From an uncultured Lachnospiraceae bacterium (GTDB taxonomy: Bacteria; Bacillota; Clostridia; Lachnospirales; Lachnospiraceae), in the NCBI GenBank assembly GCA_902783445.1, contig CACZQX010000089.1, positions 1 through 19,761 of the forward strand: a stretch of DNA of 19,761 bases, in the 5' to 3' direction. The notes below the pieces were generated by a model. The model was not told where the DNA came from. It saw nothing but the letters and a program-made list of their open reading frames with translations, and did no database searches. The position numbers and the translations under genes were made by a program. Positions 1-6,456 of the stretch are shown here, one piece after another. Each line of letters begins with the position of its first letter. Positions within the stretch are counted from its first letter, which is position 1.

Positions 1-48
1 AAAAACTAATCTTATGCTATTTTATGTTATTTTAACCAATATATCAAT

Positions 49-79
49 AGAAAAAGAGCGCGACTATTGTCACGCTCTT
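49..79 (-). terminator. Intrinsic terminator of the chemotaxis receptor gene
   Basis: On the minus strand a hairpin with a 7-bp outer stem (AAGAGCG/CGCTCTT), a C/A mismatch, an inner GAC/GTC stem and a 4-nt loop is followed by a run of T. It starts 12 nt after the stop codon of the receptor gene. Nothing else recognisable lies in positions 1-53. Confidence 0.85.
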
Positions 80-91
80 AGGAAATCATAA

Positions 92-1822
92 TTATTTTAA
101 TGTAAATTGATTTACTATATCATCAAGCTGTTCCGCATAATCGTTACATTCTTCAACCATGTTGAATGTAGATCCCGTCTTGGAAACGATATCCGTTACC
201 GTGCCGGCGATGTTTGTTACACCATCTGCGGATTCACCGATAGTGGAACTGATACCGGAAATCTCTTTAACGATGTTGGAAATAAGCTCAACCAGGCTGT
301 TTGTGGATGTCTTAATCTTAAGCATACTGTCTTTAAAGTTTTCCGCATCATCATGATATTGTTCGCTAACCTTAGAAAATTCATCGTAATCGTTAAGAAC
401 CGTTGTTTCAAGGAAATCCGTTGTCTCTTTCAAACATTCTGCCATATTTGAAACGGCATTGTTTACCTCGGTAACAATATTATCAATATCCGCAACGGCA
501 TTGGACGTTTGTTCTGCCAAAGAACCGATTTCCGAAGCAACAACCGCAAATCCGCGGCCTGCTTCACCTGCTCTTGCCGACTCAATGGAAGCATTAAGAG
601 CAAGAAGTCCGGTTTGTGATGAAATAGACATAATCGTCTGAGTAAGTTCGTTGATTTTTTCAACGGCTTTGGAGCTTTCAATAGCTGCTGCGGTTTTTTC
701 ACGAACAGATTCATAAATGCTTCTTGTTCTGTTTGTTGCATTTTCTGTTGTTTTTTTAAGTGTTTGTGCCCTATTCATAATCTCGTCGGAGAGTGATGTA
801 CCGCTATCGGCAAGTCCGCCGATTTCTCTTGCATCACTGCTCATATTTTCAACATTCATATGCATAGTCTCAGCAGATGCGCTTGCTTCCTGCATTCCCG
901 CAGCAAGTTCTTCTGTTGTTGCAGAGTTATCCGTACAAAGAGAATTAACTTCATTTGTAGAAACTTTAATATCTTCAACATTATCCTTAAGACGTTTGCT
1001 TGTATCATCAATATTCATAATAATGTCACGCAAACAACCTCTCATACTCTTAACGGCTCTTGCCATAAGACCGATTTCGTCGCCTCGTCTCGAAAGCACA
1101 TCGTTAGCCGGAATATGTTGAAAATTAAACGATGCGGTTATGTCAATAATATCAACGATTTTTTTAAGAGGTTTAAACATAATCGTTGAAGCCAAGAAAC
1201 CAATCAGCAATGCCGCAACAACGCAAGCAATGGCAACAATAATCATTATTGTCTTAACCGCATCTACGGGTGCAATAATTTCGTTATAATCAGCGGAAAC
1301 AATTACTATATCACTTGATTGAGTAAATGCATAACCCGCAAATTTCTGCTCACCATTAATTTCATAAATAAAAGCTCCATCTTTTTGTCCTGTAGAAAGT
1401 TGGTCATCAATACCTTTAAACGCTTCATTTTCAACCTGATAACCGATTTTTTCGGCTGTAGGATGATAAAGCATTAATCCGTTTGAATCAATCAAATAAG
1501 CATAAGAACTGGGCACATCCGTAAGTTGAACATTACCCAAAGCAACCGATAAAATATCTACCGGAATTTCTACTCCCAATCCACCCGAATTTGAAATAGC
1601 ATCAAGGTTATCGGCACATAATCTTGCCATATCCATTGTGTAGTTTTTATAAGAATCCGTTATAGTGCTTTTTATTTTGGGAATTGTTATAATAATGTTA
1701 CAGACCATGATAATGGCTGTTATGACTACAAATACAAGGGCTACTTTTGTAGCCATGGATTTGAAAAAAGAAACACGTTTAGTTGATAGATTAATATTCA
1801 TCATATTTTGTAATGTTTCCAT
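92..1822 (-). CDS. Methyl-accepting chemotaxis protein with extracellular Cache-type sensor
   Basis: A membrane chemoreceptor that would sense a small ligand outside the cell and control CheA through CheW. It has 576 residues: first membrane helix about 25-47, an extracellular sensor about 48-187 with a Cache-like stretch near 104-138 (SSYAYLIDSNGLMLYHP), second membrane helix about 188-213, HAMP about 214-268, then the coiled-coil signalling domain to the end. The conserved hairpin tip at 399-427 (QTGLLALNASIESARAGEAG) identifies the family. No CheR/CheB-tethering pentapeptide is seen at the C terminus. The start is supported by GAGAGG 9 nt upstream. The gene stands alone between two terminators, with no che or flagellar gene nearby, so its ligand cannot be told. 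No convincing promoter was found in the short space after the pgsA terminator. Confidence 0.95.
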   Translation of the reverse strand: METLQNMMNINLSTKRVSFFKSMATKVALVFVVITAIIMVCNIIITIPKIKSTITDSYKNYTMDMARLCADNLDAISNSGGLGVEIPVDILSVALGNVQLTDVPSSYAYLIDSNGLMLYHPTAEKIGYQVENEAFKGIDDQLSTGQKDGAFIYEINGEQKFAGYAFTQSSDIVIVSADYNEIIAPVDAVKTIMIIVAIACVVAALLIGFLASTIMFKPLKKIVDIIDITASFNFQHIPANDVLSRRGDEIGLMARAVKSMRGCLRDIIMNIDDTSKRLKDNVEDIKVSTNEVNSLCTDNSATTEELAAGMQEASASAETMHMNVENMSSDAREIGGLADSGTSLSDEIMNRAQTLKKTTENATNRTRSIYESVREKTAAAIESSKAVEKINELTQTIMSISSQTGLLALNASIESARAGEAGRGFAVVASEIGSLAEQTSNAVADIDNIVTEVNNAVSNMAECLKETTDFLETTVLNDYDEFSKVSEQYHDDAENFKDSMLKIKTSTNSLVELISNIVKEISGISSTIGESADGVTNIAGTVTDIVSKTGSTFNMVEECNDYAEQLDDIVNQFTLK

Positions 1823-1866
1823 ATAAACATACCTCTCATAATATATATATACAAAAAAATATTATC

Positions 1867-1916
1867 AAAAAAACACTGTGTAATCAATACTTTTATAGTA
1901 ATTCTACACAGTGTTT
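1867..1916 (-). terminator. Strong terminator at the end of the yicC-pgsA operon
   Basis: A perfect 12-bp stem (AAACACTGTGTA/TACACAGTGTTT, arms 1871-1882 and 1905-1916) has a further small stem in its loop. On the minus strand it runs directly into T7. It lies 67 nt after the pgsA stop, so it ends that operon and separates it from the chemoreceptor gene. Confidence 0.9.
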
Positions 1917-1982
1917 ATAGATTAATAAAACAAATTAATCCGATTGTTGTATCAAATTGCAAATGAAGTAAATTAAAACGGA

Positions 1983-2528
1983 TTACATATCGTGACCTAT
2001 AACATTCCAATTTTTAACCAAATAATCGATTAACGAAACAATCGTAAGAACCAATGCCACATATACCAAAATTTGAGTTATTACATAGAATGGTATAATC
2101 CACCAAAGGTCGATTATAAGGAAAATAATGGCAAACATTTGAAAAGCTGTTTTGTATTTTCCCCAATAACTTGCAGCAATAACAACACCTTTGTTAGACG
2201 CAACAAGTCTGAAGCCACTGATAATAAACTCTCTGGCAATAATTATAATAACAATCCAAGAAGCAATTTCATTCTTTTCTACAAAGCAAATGAGTGCTGA
2301 ACAAACCAAAAGTTTATCCGCAAGAGGATCCATAAATTTTCCGAAATCCGTTACAAGGTTATGTTTTCTGGCTATTTTTCCATCAAAGAAATCCGTAAGG
2401 GATGCAACGATAAAGATTGCAAGGGCAATCATTCTTCCTGCATATCCGAAGTTCGGAATCAAAAGGAAAATAACAAAAGGTATAATCAAAACAACTCTGA
2501 ATAAGGTTAATTTATTAGGTAAATTCAT
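1983..2528 (-). CDS. pgsA: CDP-diacylglycerol--glycerol-3-phosphate 3-phosphatidyltransferase
   Basis: Makes phosphatidylglycerol phosphate from CDP-diacylglycerol and glycerol-3-phosphate in the cytoplasmic membrane, the committed step to phosphatidylglycerol and cardiolipin. The full CDP-alcohol phosphotransferase motif is present: D46, D49, G50, A53, R54, G63, D67 and D71 of the 181-residue product. Several hydrophobic membrane segments follow. The ATG at 2528 is chosen because the protein then begins MNLPNKLTLFR, as PgsA proteins do. A GTG at 2552 would extend it by 8 residues, but the SD-like GGGAG directly abuts that GTG. The only good SD lies 24 nt before the chosen ATG, with a GC-rich hairpin between. 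Last gene of the yicC operon, 49 nt after rimO. Confidence 0.95.
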   Translation of the reverse strand: MNLPNKLTLFRVVLIIPFVIFLLIPNFGYAGRMIALAIFIVASLTDFFDGKIARKHNLVTDFGKFMDPLADKLLVCSALICFVEKNEIASWIVIIIIAREFIISGFRLVASNKGVVIAASYWGKYKTAFQMFAIIFLIIDLWWIIPFYVITQILVYVALVLTIVSLIDYLVKNWNVIGHDM

Positions 2529-2558
2529 AGTATTTTTGCGGCAATGCCGCACCTCCCA
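2529..2558 (-). promoter_or_regulatory. pgsA ribosome-binding region with a hairpin between SD and start
   Basis: On the minus strand GGGAGG (2553-2558) is followed by GCGGC-ATT-GCCGC (2538-2550), a 5-bp all-GC stem with a 3-nt loop, and then an AT-rich stretch to ATG at 2528. The linear SD-ATG spacing is 24 nt. Folding the 13-nt hairpin away would leave about 11 nt. That the hairpin helps initiation is inference. Confidence 0.5.
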
Positions 2559-2577
2559 TTAAATCGTTATTTTATAT

Positions 2578-3921
2578 CTAAAATCTTTCAACTACAAGAT
2601 CTCCGATTAAATCGTATTCGGACGAACCGGTAATTAAAACATCAACAAAATCGCCGGACATTAAGTCACTTTCGCAATTAATAAAGACATTGCCGTCAAC
2701 TCCCGGAGCATCCATATAGCTTCTGCCTATATACACGTCTTCATCAACAAGCTTACCTTCAACCATGACTTTTAAAGTCTTGCCAATCAGTGATTCTAAA
2801 AAATCAGCTGAAATTTCTTGTTGCAAGGACATGAGTTTAACAAAACGCTCGGCTTTTACTTCATCATCTATCTGATTCGGAAAAGCGGCAGCTGCGGTAT
2901 CTTCTTCCTGAGAATAACTAAATGCCCCCAGGCGTTCGAATTTCATATCTTTAACAAATCCCAAAAGATTGTTGAAGTCATCCTCGCTTTCACCCGGAAA
3001 GCCCACAATAATCGATGTCCTAAGAACGATATCCGGTATTTCTTTTCGTAATTTGCCGATAATATCAACAAGTTCCGCATTGGATGTTCTTCGGCCCATT
3101 TTCTTTAAAATATCATCGCTTGAATGCTGAATGGGCATATCTATGTAATGACAGACTTTTTTGTTGTTTTTAATCTCTTGGATTAATTCATCGTTTATTT
3201 CTTCAGGATAGGAATATAAAAGCCTTATCCACTGAATTCCGTCAATCTTTGAAATTTCAGTTAAAAGATGCGGCAACTCTTTCTTACCATACAAATCAGT
3301 GCCGTACATGGTAGTTTCTTGGGCAACCAAAATAAGCTCTTTAACGCCTTTATTTGCCAAAGCCTCGGCTCTTTTTATTACTTTTTCGAAAGGAACGGAT
3401 CTGTAATCGCCTCTTATAAAAGGAATTGCGCAATATGTGCAATGTTTGCTGCAGCCTTCGGCTATTTTTAAGTAAGCATAATATCCACCGGTTGTTACAA
3501 CTTGATTATCATCATAACGTTCAATAATATCCAAACTGTTAAAATACTTATGGAGCGATTTATTGTCAGAATCCAGACAAGTATGGATTGCATCAACGAT
3601 AGATGTAAAGGAATTTGTTCCTACAATCGCATCAACTTCCGGCAAAAGCTTCTCGAATTCGTCTTTATAACGCTCTGCCAGACAACCCGTAACAATAAGA
3701 GCTTTGCAAGAGCCTGCTTTTTTGTATTCGCCCATTTCGATTATGCTGTTAATGCTTTCTTCTTTAGCATCATTAATAAATGCACATGTATTGACAACAA
3801 TAACATCCGCATCTTCCGGGCTATCAACAAAAGAATAGCCTGATTCATTTAATAAACCAAGCATTTCTTCGGAATCCACCAGGTTTTTATCGCAACCCAG
3901 AGAAAAAAAATAAATTGTCAT
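2578..3921 (-). CDS. rimO: Ribosomal protein S12 methylthiotransferase RimO
   Basis: A radical-SAM enzyme that adds a methylthio group to a conserved aspartate of ribosomal protein S12. It has 447 residues: an N-terminal methylthiotransferase domain with cluster cysteines C10, C46 and C80, a radical-SAM domain with C157-x3-C161-x2-C164 (CSKHCTYC), and a C-terminal TRAM-like domain from about 380. The opening SLGCDKNLVDSE favours RimO over the tRNA enzyme MiaB. The start overlaps the rpoZ stop by one base (TAATG), with AGGAGA 7 nt upstream, so translation is probably coupled. No B12-binding domain is visible, so the cobalamin riboswitch upstream of this operon has no obvious link to this enzyme. 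Confidence 0.95.
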   Translation of the reverse strand: MTIYFFSLGCDKNLVDSEEMLGLLNESGYSFVDSPEDADVIVVNTCAFINDAKEESINSIIEMGEYKKAGSCKALIVTGCLAERYKDEFEKLLPEVDAIVGTNSFTSIVDAIHTCLDSDNKSLHKYFNSLDIIERYDDNQVVTTGGYYAYLKIAEGCSKHCTYCAIPFIRGDYRSVPFEKVIKRAEALANKGVKELILVAQETTMYGTDLYGKKELPHLLTEISKIDGIQWIRLLYSYPEEINDELIQEIKNNKKVCHYIDMPIQHSSDDILKKMGRRTSNAELVDIIGKLRKEIPDIVLRTSIIVGFPGESEDDFNNLLGFVKDMKFERLGAFSYSQEEDTAAAAFPNQIDDEVKAERFVKLMSLQQEISADFLESLIGKTLKVMVEGKLVDEDVYIGRSYMDAPGVDGNVFINCESDLMSGDFVDVLITGSSEYDLIGDLVVERF

Positions 3922-4169
3922 TAGTTATTCTCCTGACTGTCCTCGTCAGCAATAATGTGAATCTTTTTGTTATAAAGCTCATCAATGGCAAGTGATAAGT
4001 ATTTCTTTTCGTTACCGTCTACAAGAGGTTTCTCGCCGGCAATAATCTGACGAGCTCTTTTCGATGTTGCCATAACGATTGAATAACGGCTCTGGATTAC
4101 AGGATGTTCTCCTTCGTCCGCCTGTTCGTTAACTACTTGCATTAAATCTGTGTAAGATGGATGTAACAT
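3921..4169 (-). CDS. rpoZ: DNA-directed RNA polymerase omega subunit
   Basis: The small RNA polymerase subunit that helps fold and hold the beta' subunit. The product is 82 residues with start MLHPSYTDLM. The omega signature is clear: SRYSIVMATSKRARQI about 28-43, and a C-terminal helix followed by an acidic tail. The frame is open a further 10 codons upstream, but the strong AAGGAG 7 nt before the ATG at 4169 fixes the start. It sits between gmk (78-nt gap) and rimO (1-nt overlap), the usual gmk-rpoZ pairing of Gram-positive bacteria. The gmk-rpoZ gap holds two AT-rich 12-bp palindromes (4194-4205 and around 4230-4241) but no clear terminator. Confidence 0.93.
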   Translation of the reverse strand: MLHPSYTDLMQVVNEQADEGEHPVIQSRYSIVMATSKRARQIIAGEKPLVDGNEKKYLSLAIDELYNKKIHIIADEDSQENN

Positions 4170-4247
4170 GTTATATCTCCTTAAATAATTAATAATCAAT
4201 TGATTTTAATAACTTTTCTATATCTTCAAAAAAGTACTTTTAATATA

Positions 4248-4865
4248 TTACATTTTTGAAAAATCATCAAGCATTTTATCTATAGTAGGCATATTTCGTG
4301 ATACTTTACGATGTTCCGACAAAACGATTCCGTGTAATTCTTCCACACATGCATCAATATCATCATTTATCAAAAGATAATCATATTTATCGACACCTTT
4401 GGCTTCTTCACCGGCTCTTTTCATTCTGCGTTCAATAACATCGGCCGTTTCCGTGCCCCTGCCTACCAAACGTTTTTTAAGCTCCGCAACACTTGGCGGC
4501 ATAACGAAAATCAAAACCGCATCCGGAACCGCTTCTTTGATTTGCAAAGCGCCTTGGATTTCTATCTCCAAAAATACATCTTTTCCGGCATTACGCTGTT
4601 CTTCCACATATTCCTTTGGAGTTCCGTAATAATTATCAACATACTGAGCGTATTCAAAAAGCTTATCATTTTTTATAAGTTCTTCGAATTCGCCTTTATC
4701 CATAAAGAAATATTCGCGACCGTGTTCTTCTCCCGGTCTTGGATTTCTTGTGGTTGCGGAAACGGAAAGCGCATATCTGTCATATTTCTCCACTATGCTT
4801 TTCATGATTGTTCCTTTTCCGCTTCCGGCAAAACCGGATAAAACTAATAATAAACCTTTTTTCAT
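4248..4865 (-). CDS. gmk: Guanylate kinase
   Basis: Phosphorylates GMP to GDP with ATP in purine nucleotide synthesis, in the cytoplasm. It has 205 residues, the usual family length. The P-loop is GFAGSGKGT at 11-19, with Ala where many family members have Ser or Pro. The GMP-binding STTRNPRPGE block follows near 38, and then EYFF and the lid and C-terminal motifs (MPPS, RRMKRAGEE). AAGGAGC lies about 6 nt before the ATG. The gap to the upstream yicC is only 67 nt and has no room for remA, which is often found there in Firmicutes. Confidence 0.96.
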   Translation of the reverse strand: MKKGLLLVLSGFAGSGKGTIMKSIVEKYDRYALSVSATTRNPRPGEEHGREYFFMDKGEFEELIKNDKLFEYAQYVDNYYGTPKEYVEEQRNAGKDVFLEIEIQGALQIKEAVPDAVLIFVMPPSVAELKKRLVGRGTETADVIERRMKRAGEEAKGVDKYDYLLINDDIDACVEELHGIVLSEHRKVSRNMPTIDKMLDDFSKM

Positions 4866-4890
4866 TGGTTTGCTCCTTAAATGTTGTGCT

Positions 4891-4920
4891 CAAAGTCTCA
4901 CGGCTCACATCTGCTAAAGC
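4891..4920 (-). other. Short sequence resembling the 3' end of the cobalamin riboswitch
   Basis: In the yicC-gmk gap the minus strand reads GCTTTAGCAGATGTGAGCC followed by GTGAGACTTTG. The riboswitch at 6129-6159 reads GCTTTGCTAGCATGTGAGCC followed by AGAAGACTTGG. The ATGTGAGCC block is identical and GACTT is shared. It is too short to be a riboswitch itself, as the yicC coding region ends 13 nt upstream. It may be a remnant, a recombined scrap or chance. Confidence 0.3.
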
Positions 4921-4932
4921 ACATGCTAAGAC

Positions 4933-5811
4933 CTATTCTATATTTTGAATTTGTTCTCTGATTTTTTCTATCTCGGTTTTCATTTCGATTCCCACGGAAG
5001 AGATTTCAATATCACTGGTTTTTGAAAGAGTGGTATTTGCTTCTCTATTCATTTCCTGAGCGATAAAATCAAGTTTTCTTCCTACACCGCCGCCTTTTTC
5101 AAGCTCGGCTTTCATGTTTTTGATATGGCTTTTAAGTCGAACGATTTCTTCGTCAACGCAAACCTTATCCGCAAAAAGAGTAACTTCCATGGCGATTCTT
5201 GAATCATCTATCTGATTGCTGCCAAGAAGTTCTTTTACCTTTTCTTCGATTTTTAATTTGTACTCCTCGATAATAATCGGAGATCTTTTCTCAACAAAAT
5301 CAACTAACTTATCCAGATTGTCAAGCTTTGATAAAAGGTCGGCTTTTAAGTGCTCACCTTCTGTTTTTCTTGCTTCAACAAATTTTTCCGCTGCACCTCT
5401 GATGCATTTTTCCAAAATTTTCCAAAGCTCGTCTTCATCAATGGTTTGTTCTTCCATAGACAACACTTCGGGACTTCTGGCAATAATCGAAGCTTTGGCA
5501 TCGTTTTCAATGCCAAGTTCGTTGCTCATAAGTCTGTAATAATCCAAGTATTCTTTTGCAAGTTCGGAATTATATTTAAGACTTGCCACACCTTCGGAAG
5601 CATCTTCATATGTGATGTACATATCGATTTTACCGCGTTCCGCGTATTCTTTCAAAAGCGATCTGATTGCGGATTCAAATAAGTTTAATTTTTTAGGCAT
5701 TCTGATGTTAACATCAAAATAACGGTGATTCACCGATTTTAATTCAATGATAAATTTCTTATCATTTTCCAAGACTTCGTATCTGCCGAAGCCCGTCATA
5801 CTCTTTACCAA
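4933..5811 (-). CDS. yicC: YicC-family endoribonuclease
   Basis: A member of the YicC/YloC family, reported as RNA-cleaving enzymes in stationary-phase and small-RNA turnover (family knowledge). It has 292 residues, the usual length. The N-terminal signature SMTGFGR is at 4-10, and the strongly conserved C-terminal block begins near 240 (GGGVGRKLDFIAQEMNREAN) and ends in REQIQNIE. The start is TTG at 5811: GAGAGG lies 5 nt before it, whereas the internal ATG at codon 5 would be 17 nt away and would cut into the signature. First gene of the yicC-gmk-rpoZ-rimO-pgsA operon. A GC-rich inverted repeat (ACAGCC at 5827-5832, GGCTGT at 5855-5860) lies just before the ribosome-binding site. Confidence 0.93.
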   Translation of the reverse strand: MVKSMTGFGRYEVLENDKKFIIELKSVNHRYFDVNIRMPKKLNLFESAIRSLLKEYAERGKIDMYITYEDASEGVASLKYNSELAKEYLDYYRLMSNELGIENDAKASIIARSPEVLSMEEQTIDEDELWKILEKCIRGAAEKFVEARKTEGEHLKADLLSKLDNLDKLVDFVEKRSPIIIEEYKLKIEEKVKELLGSNQIDDSRIAMEVTLFADKVCVDEEIVRLKSHIKNMKAELEKGGGVGRKLDFIAQEMNREANTTLSKTSDIEISSVGIEMKTEIEKIREQIQNIE

Positions 5812-5919
5812 ATTGTCCTCTCTCCCACAGCCACCCCATTTGGCTTAAAATGCCGGCTGTCAAAAATATTATTAAAATGTTTCCTTAAAAAATAAGCCTT
5901 TTACCGTTGAACATTTGTT

Positions 5920-6090
5920 TTATTTTACTACAAATTCACTATATTTACAAGTTGTTTGGATGGGCTTTTTTGCGGCTCTCAAAGCAAATAAAAAAAGCAG
6001 TGGACCTGCTTTTTTTACTGAGTTTAGTTTGTGTGTGTGTATAAAATAAAAAAGGCCACGCACATAGTGCATGGCCGTTCTATTTCCCAT
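5920..6090 (-). CDS. Possible 56-residue leader ORF or gene remnant after the riboswitch
   Basis: The ATG at 6090 has a good SD (AAGGAA, 6-nt spacing) just downstream of the cobalamin riboswitch. The predicted product begins MGNRTAMHYVRG, has a short hydrophobic stretch (PLLFLFAL) and resembles nothing recognised. Both intrinsic terminators of this region fall inside the reading frame, the first beginning near codon 5, so a full product could be made only after read-through. It may be the relic of the start of a lost riboswitch-controlled gene, a short leader peptide, or an accidental frame. The frame is open further upstream into the riboswitch, which argues for accident. Confidence 0.2.
   Translation of the reverse strand: MGNRTAMHYVRGLFYFIHTHKLNSVKKAGPLLFLFALRAAKKPIQTTCKYSEFVVK
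5922..5950 (-). promoter_or_regulatory. Likely promoter of the yicC operon
   Basis: Minus strand: -35 TTGTAA (5945-5950), 17-nt spacer, -10 TAAAAT (5922-5927). It lies downstream of both terminators of the riboswitch transcript and gives a leader of about 100 nt. A TTGACA nearer to yicC has no matching -10. Confidence 0.5.
5990..6016. terminator. Bidirectional intrinsic terminator
   Basis: A 7 + GCAG / CTGC + T7 around a 5-nt loop is symmetric, so it can stop transcription from either side. For the minus strand it is the second terminator after the riboswitch, about 55 nt beyond the first. A (GT)n tract of about 10 nt lies between the two (6031-6040). Confidence 0.75.
6043..6076 (-). terminator. 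Expression-platform terminator of the cobalamin riboswitch
   Basis: The minus-strand RNA forms a 10-bp stem (GGCCATGCAC/GTGCGTGGCC, loop UAU), fully paired with one G-U and followed by T6-A-T4. The one imperfect pair is G-U only in the minus-strand RNA; on the plus strand it is a C/A mismatch, which supports the orientation. It starts 46 nt after the riboswitch core. An alternative pairing can be drawn between GTGC and GTTC just after the P1 stem and GAAC and GCAC of the terminator's 5' side, so ligand-driven P1 closure could favour termination (inference). Confidence 0.85.
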
Positions 6091-6121
6091 TAAAAATTCC
6101 TTTTGTGTTCTTCTGAACTCG

Positions 6122-6320
6122 CACATTACCAAGTCTTCTGGCTCACATGCTAGCAAAGCGGTGAATAACTGTCCTTCTCATGATAATCACAATGGACGAC
6201 TTTCGTCACGTTAAACATTTTCGCATGTATACAGCTTACGGATAAGCTCCGGATTCTAACCGGATTCATTTTAACTAATTACCCTCAACTTTACTTGTTA
6301 GGGCTCAAAGCGATAACGCA
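6122..6320 (-). promoter_or_regulatory. Cobalamin (vitamin B12) riboswitch
   Basis: The conserved elements appear in order on the minus strand: a closing stem (TGCGTTATC at 6312-6320 with GGTAATGTG at 6122-6130, 9 bp including wobbles), a CCCTAAC/GTTGAGGG hairpin, AATCCGG..ATCCGGAGC, TATCCGTAAGCTGTA (equivalent to the usual CCCGCxACTGTA), CCATTGTG..CATGAGAAGG (usually CCACTG..TGGGAAGG), and the B12 box GAGCCAGAAGACTTGG. Length is about 200 nt, normal for the class. It binds a cobalamin and usually turns genes for B12 synthesis, uptake or use off. Here it is followed by two terminators and no recognisable gene. Which cobalamin form it prefers cannot be told by eye. Confidence 0.93.
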
Positions 6321-6339
6321 TCTTATTTAATTCTATGTT

Positions 6340-6368
6340 ATTTTATCGTTATTGGTCTTTTTAGTCAA
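6340..6368 (-). promoter_or_regulatory. Promoter of the riboswitch transcript
   Basis: Minus strand: -35 TTGACT (6363-6368), 17-nt spacer, -10 TAAAAT (6340-6345), each 5 of 6 to consensus. The expected RNA start near 6333 is about a dozen bases before the first riboswitch stem. It points away from the rqcH promoter. Confidence 0.7.
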
Positions 6369-6379
6369 GCACTTTTTGC

Positions 6380-6407
6380 TTGATTTTTACTCTCTATAAG
6401 TTAAAAT
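6380..6407 (+). promoter_or_regulatory. Likely promoter of rqcH
   Basis: Plus strand: -35 TTGATT (6380-6385), 16-nt spacer, -10 TAAAAT (6402-6407), about 50 nt before the rqcH start. Its -35 and that of the opposing riboswitch promoter lie in the two arms of the inverted repeat TCAAGCACTTTTTGCTTGA (6365-6383). Confidence 0.5.
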
Positions 6408-6456
6408 AATTATTGTTATGCAAAAAGCATATTAAAATAATATTTCGAGGTATGTC

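Noticed and set aside
717..1121. 134-codon plus-strand frame antisense to the chemoreceptor gene
   Set aside because: It lies wholly opposite a strongly conserved coding region, has no sensible ribosome-binding site and resembles no protein. The same applies to the other long frames opposite rimO, gmk, yicC, recN, tlyA, dxs and the zinc-ribbon gene.
1840..1868. TTGATA-17-TATATT as the promoter of the chemoreceptor gene
   Set aside because: The predicted RNA start would fall inside the Shine-Dalgarno sequence, leaving no usable leader, and the hexamers overlap the T-run and AT repeats after the pgsA terminator.
2528..2552. GTG at 2552 as the pgsA start
   Set aside because: The SD-like GGGAG touches the GTG directly, and the 8 extra residues (VRHCRKNT, V read as fMet) do not belong to the PgsA N terminus.
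4194..4205. Palindrome AATCAATTGATT in the gmk-rpoZ gap as an operator
   Set aside because: It is a short AT-rich palindrome in AT-rich DNA with no promoter fitted around it. Nothing connects it to a known regulator.
6031..6040. (GT)5 tract as a phase-variation repeat
   Set aside because: It is too short, is not placed at a promoter or in an established reading frame, and lies between two terminators.
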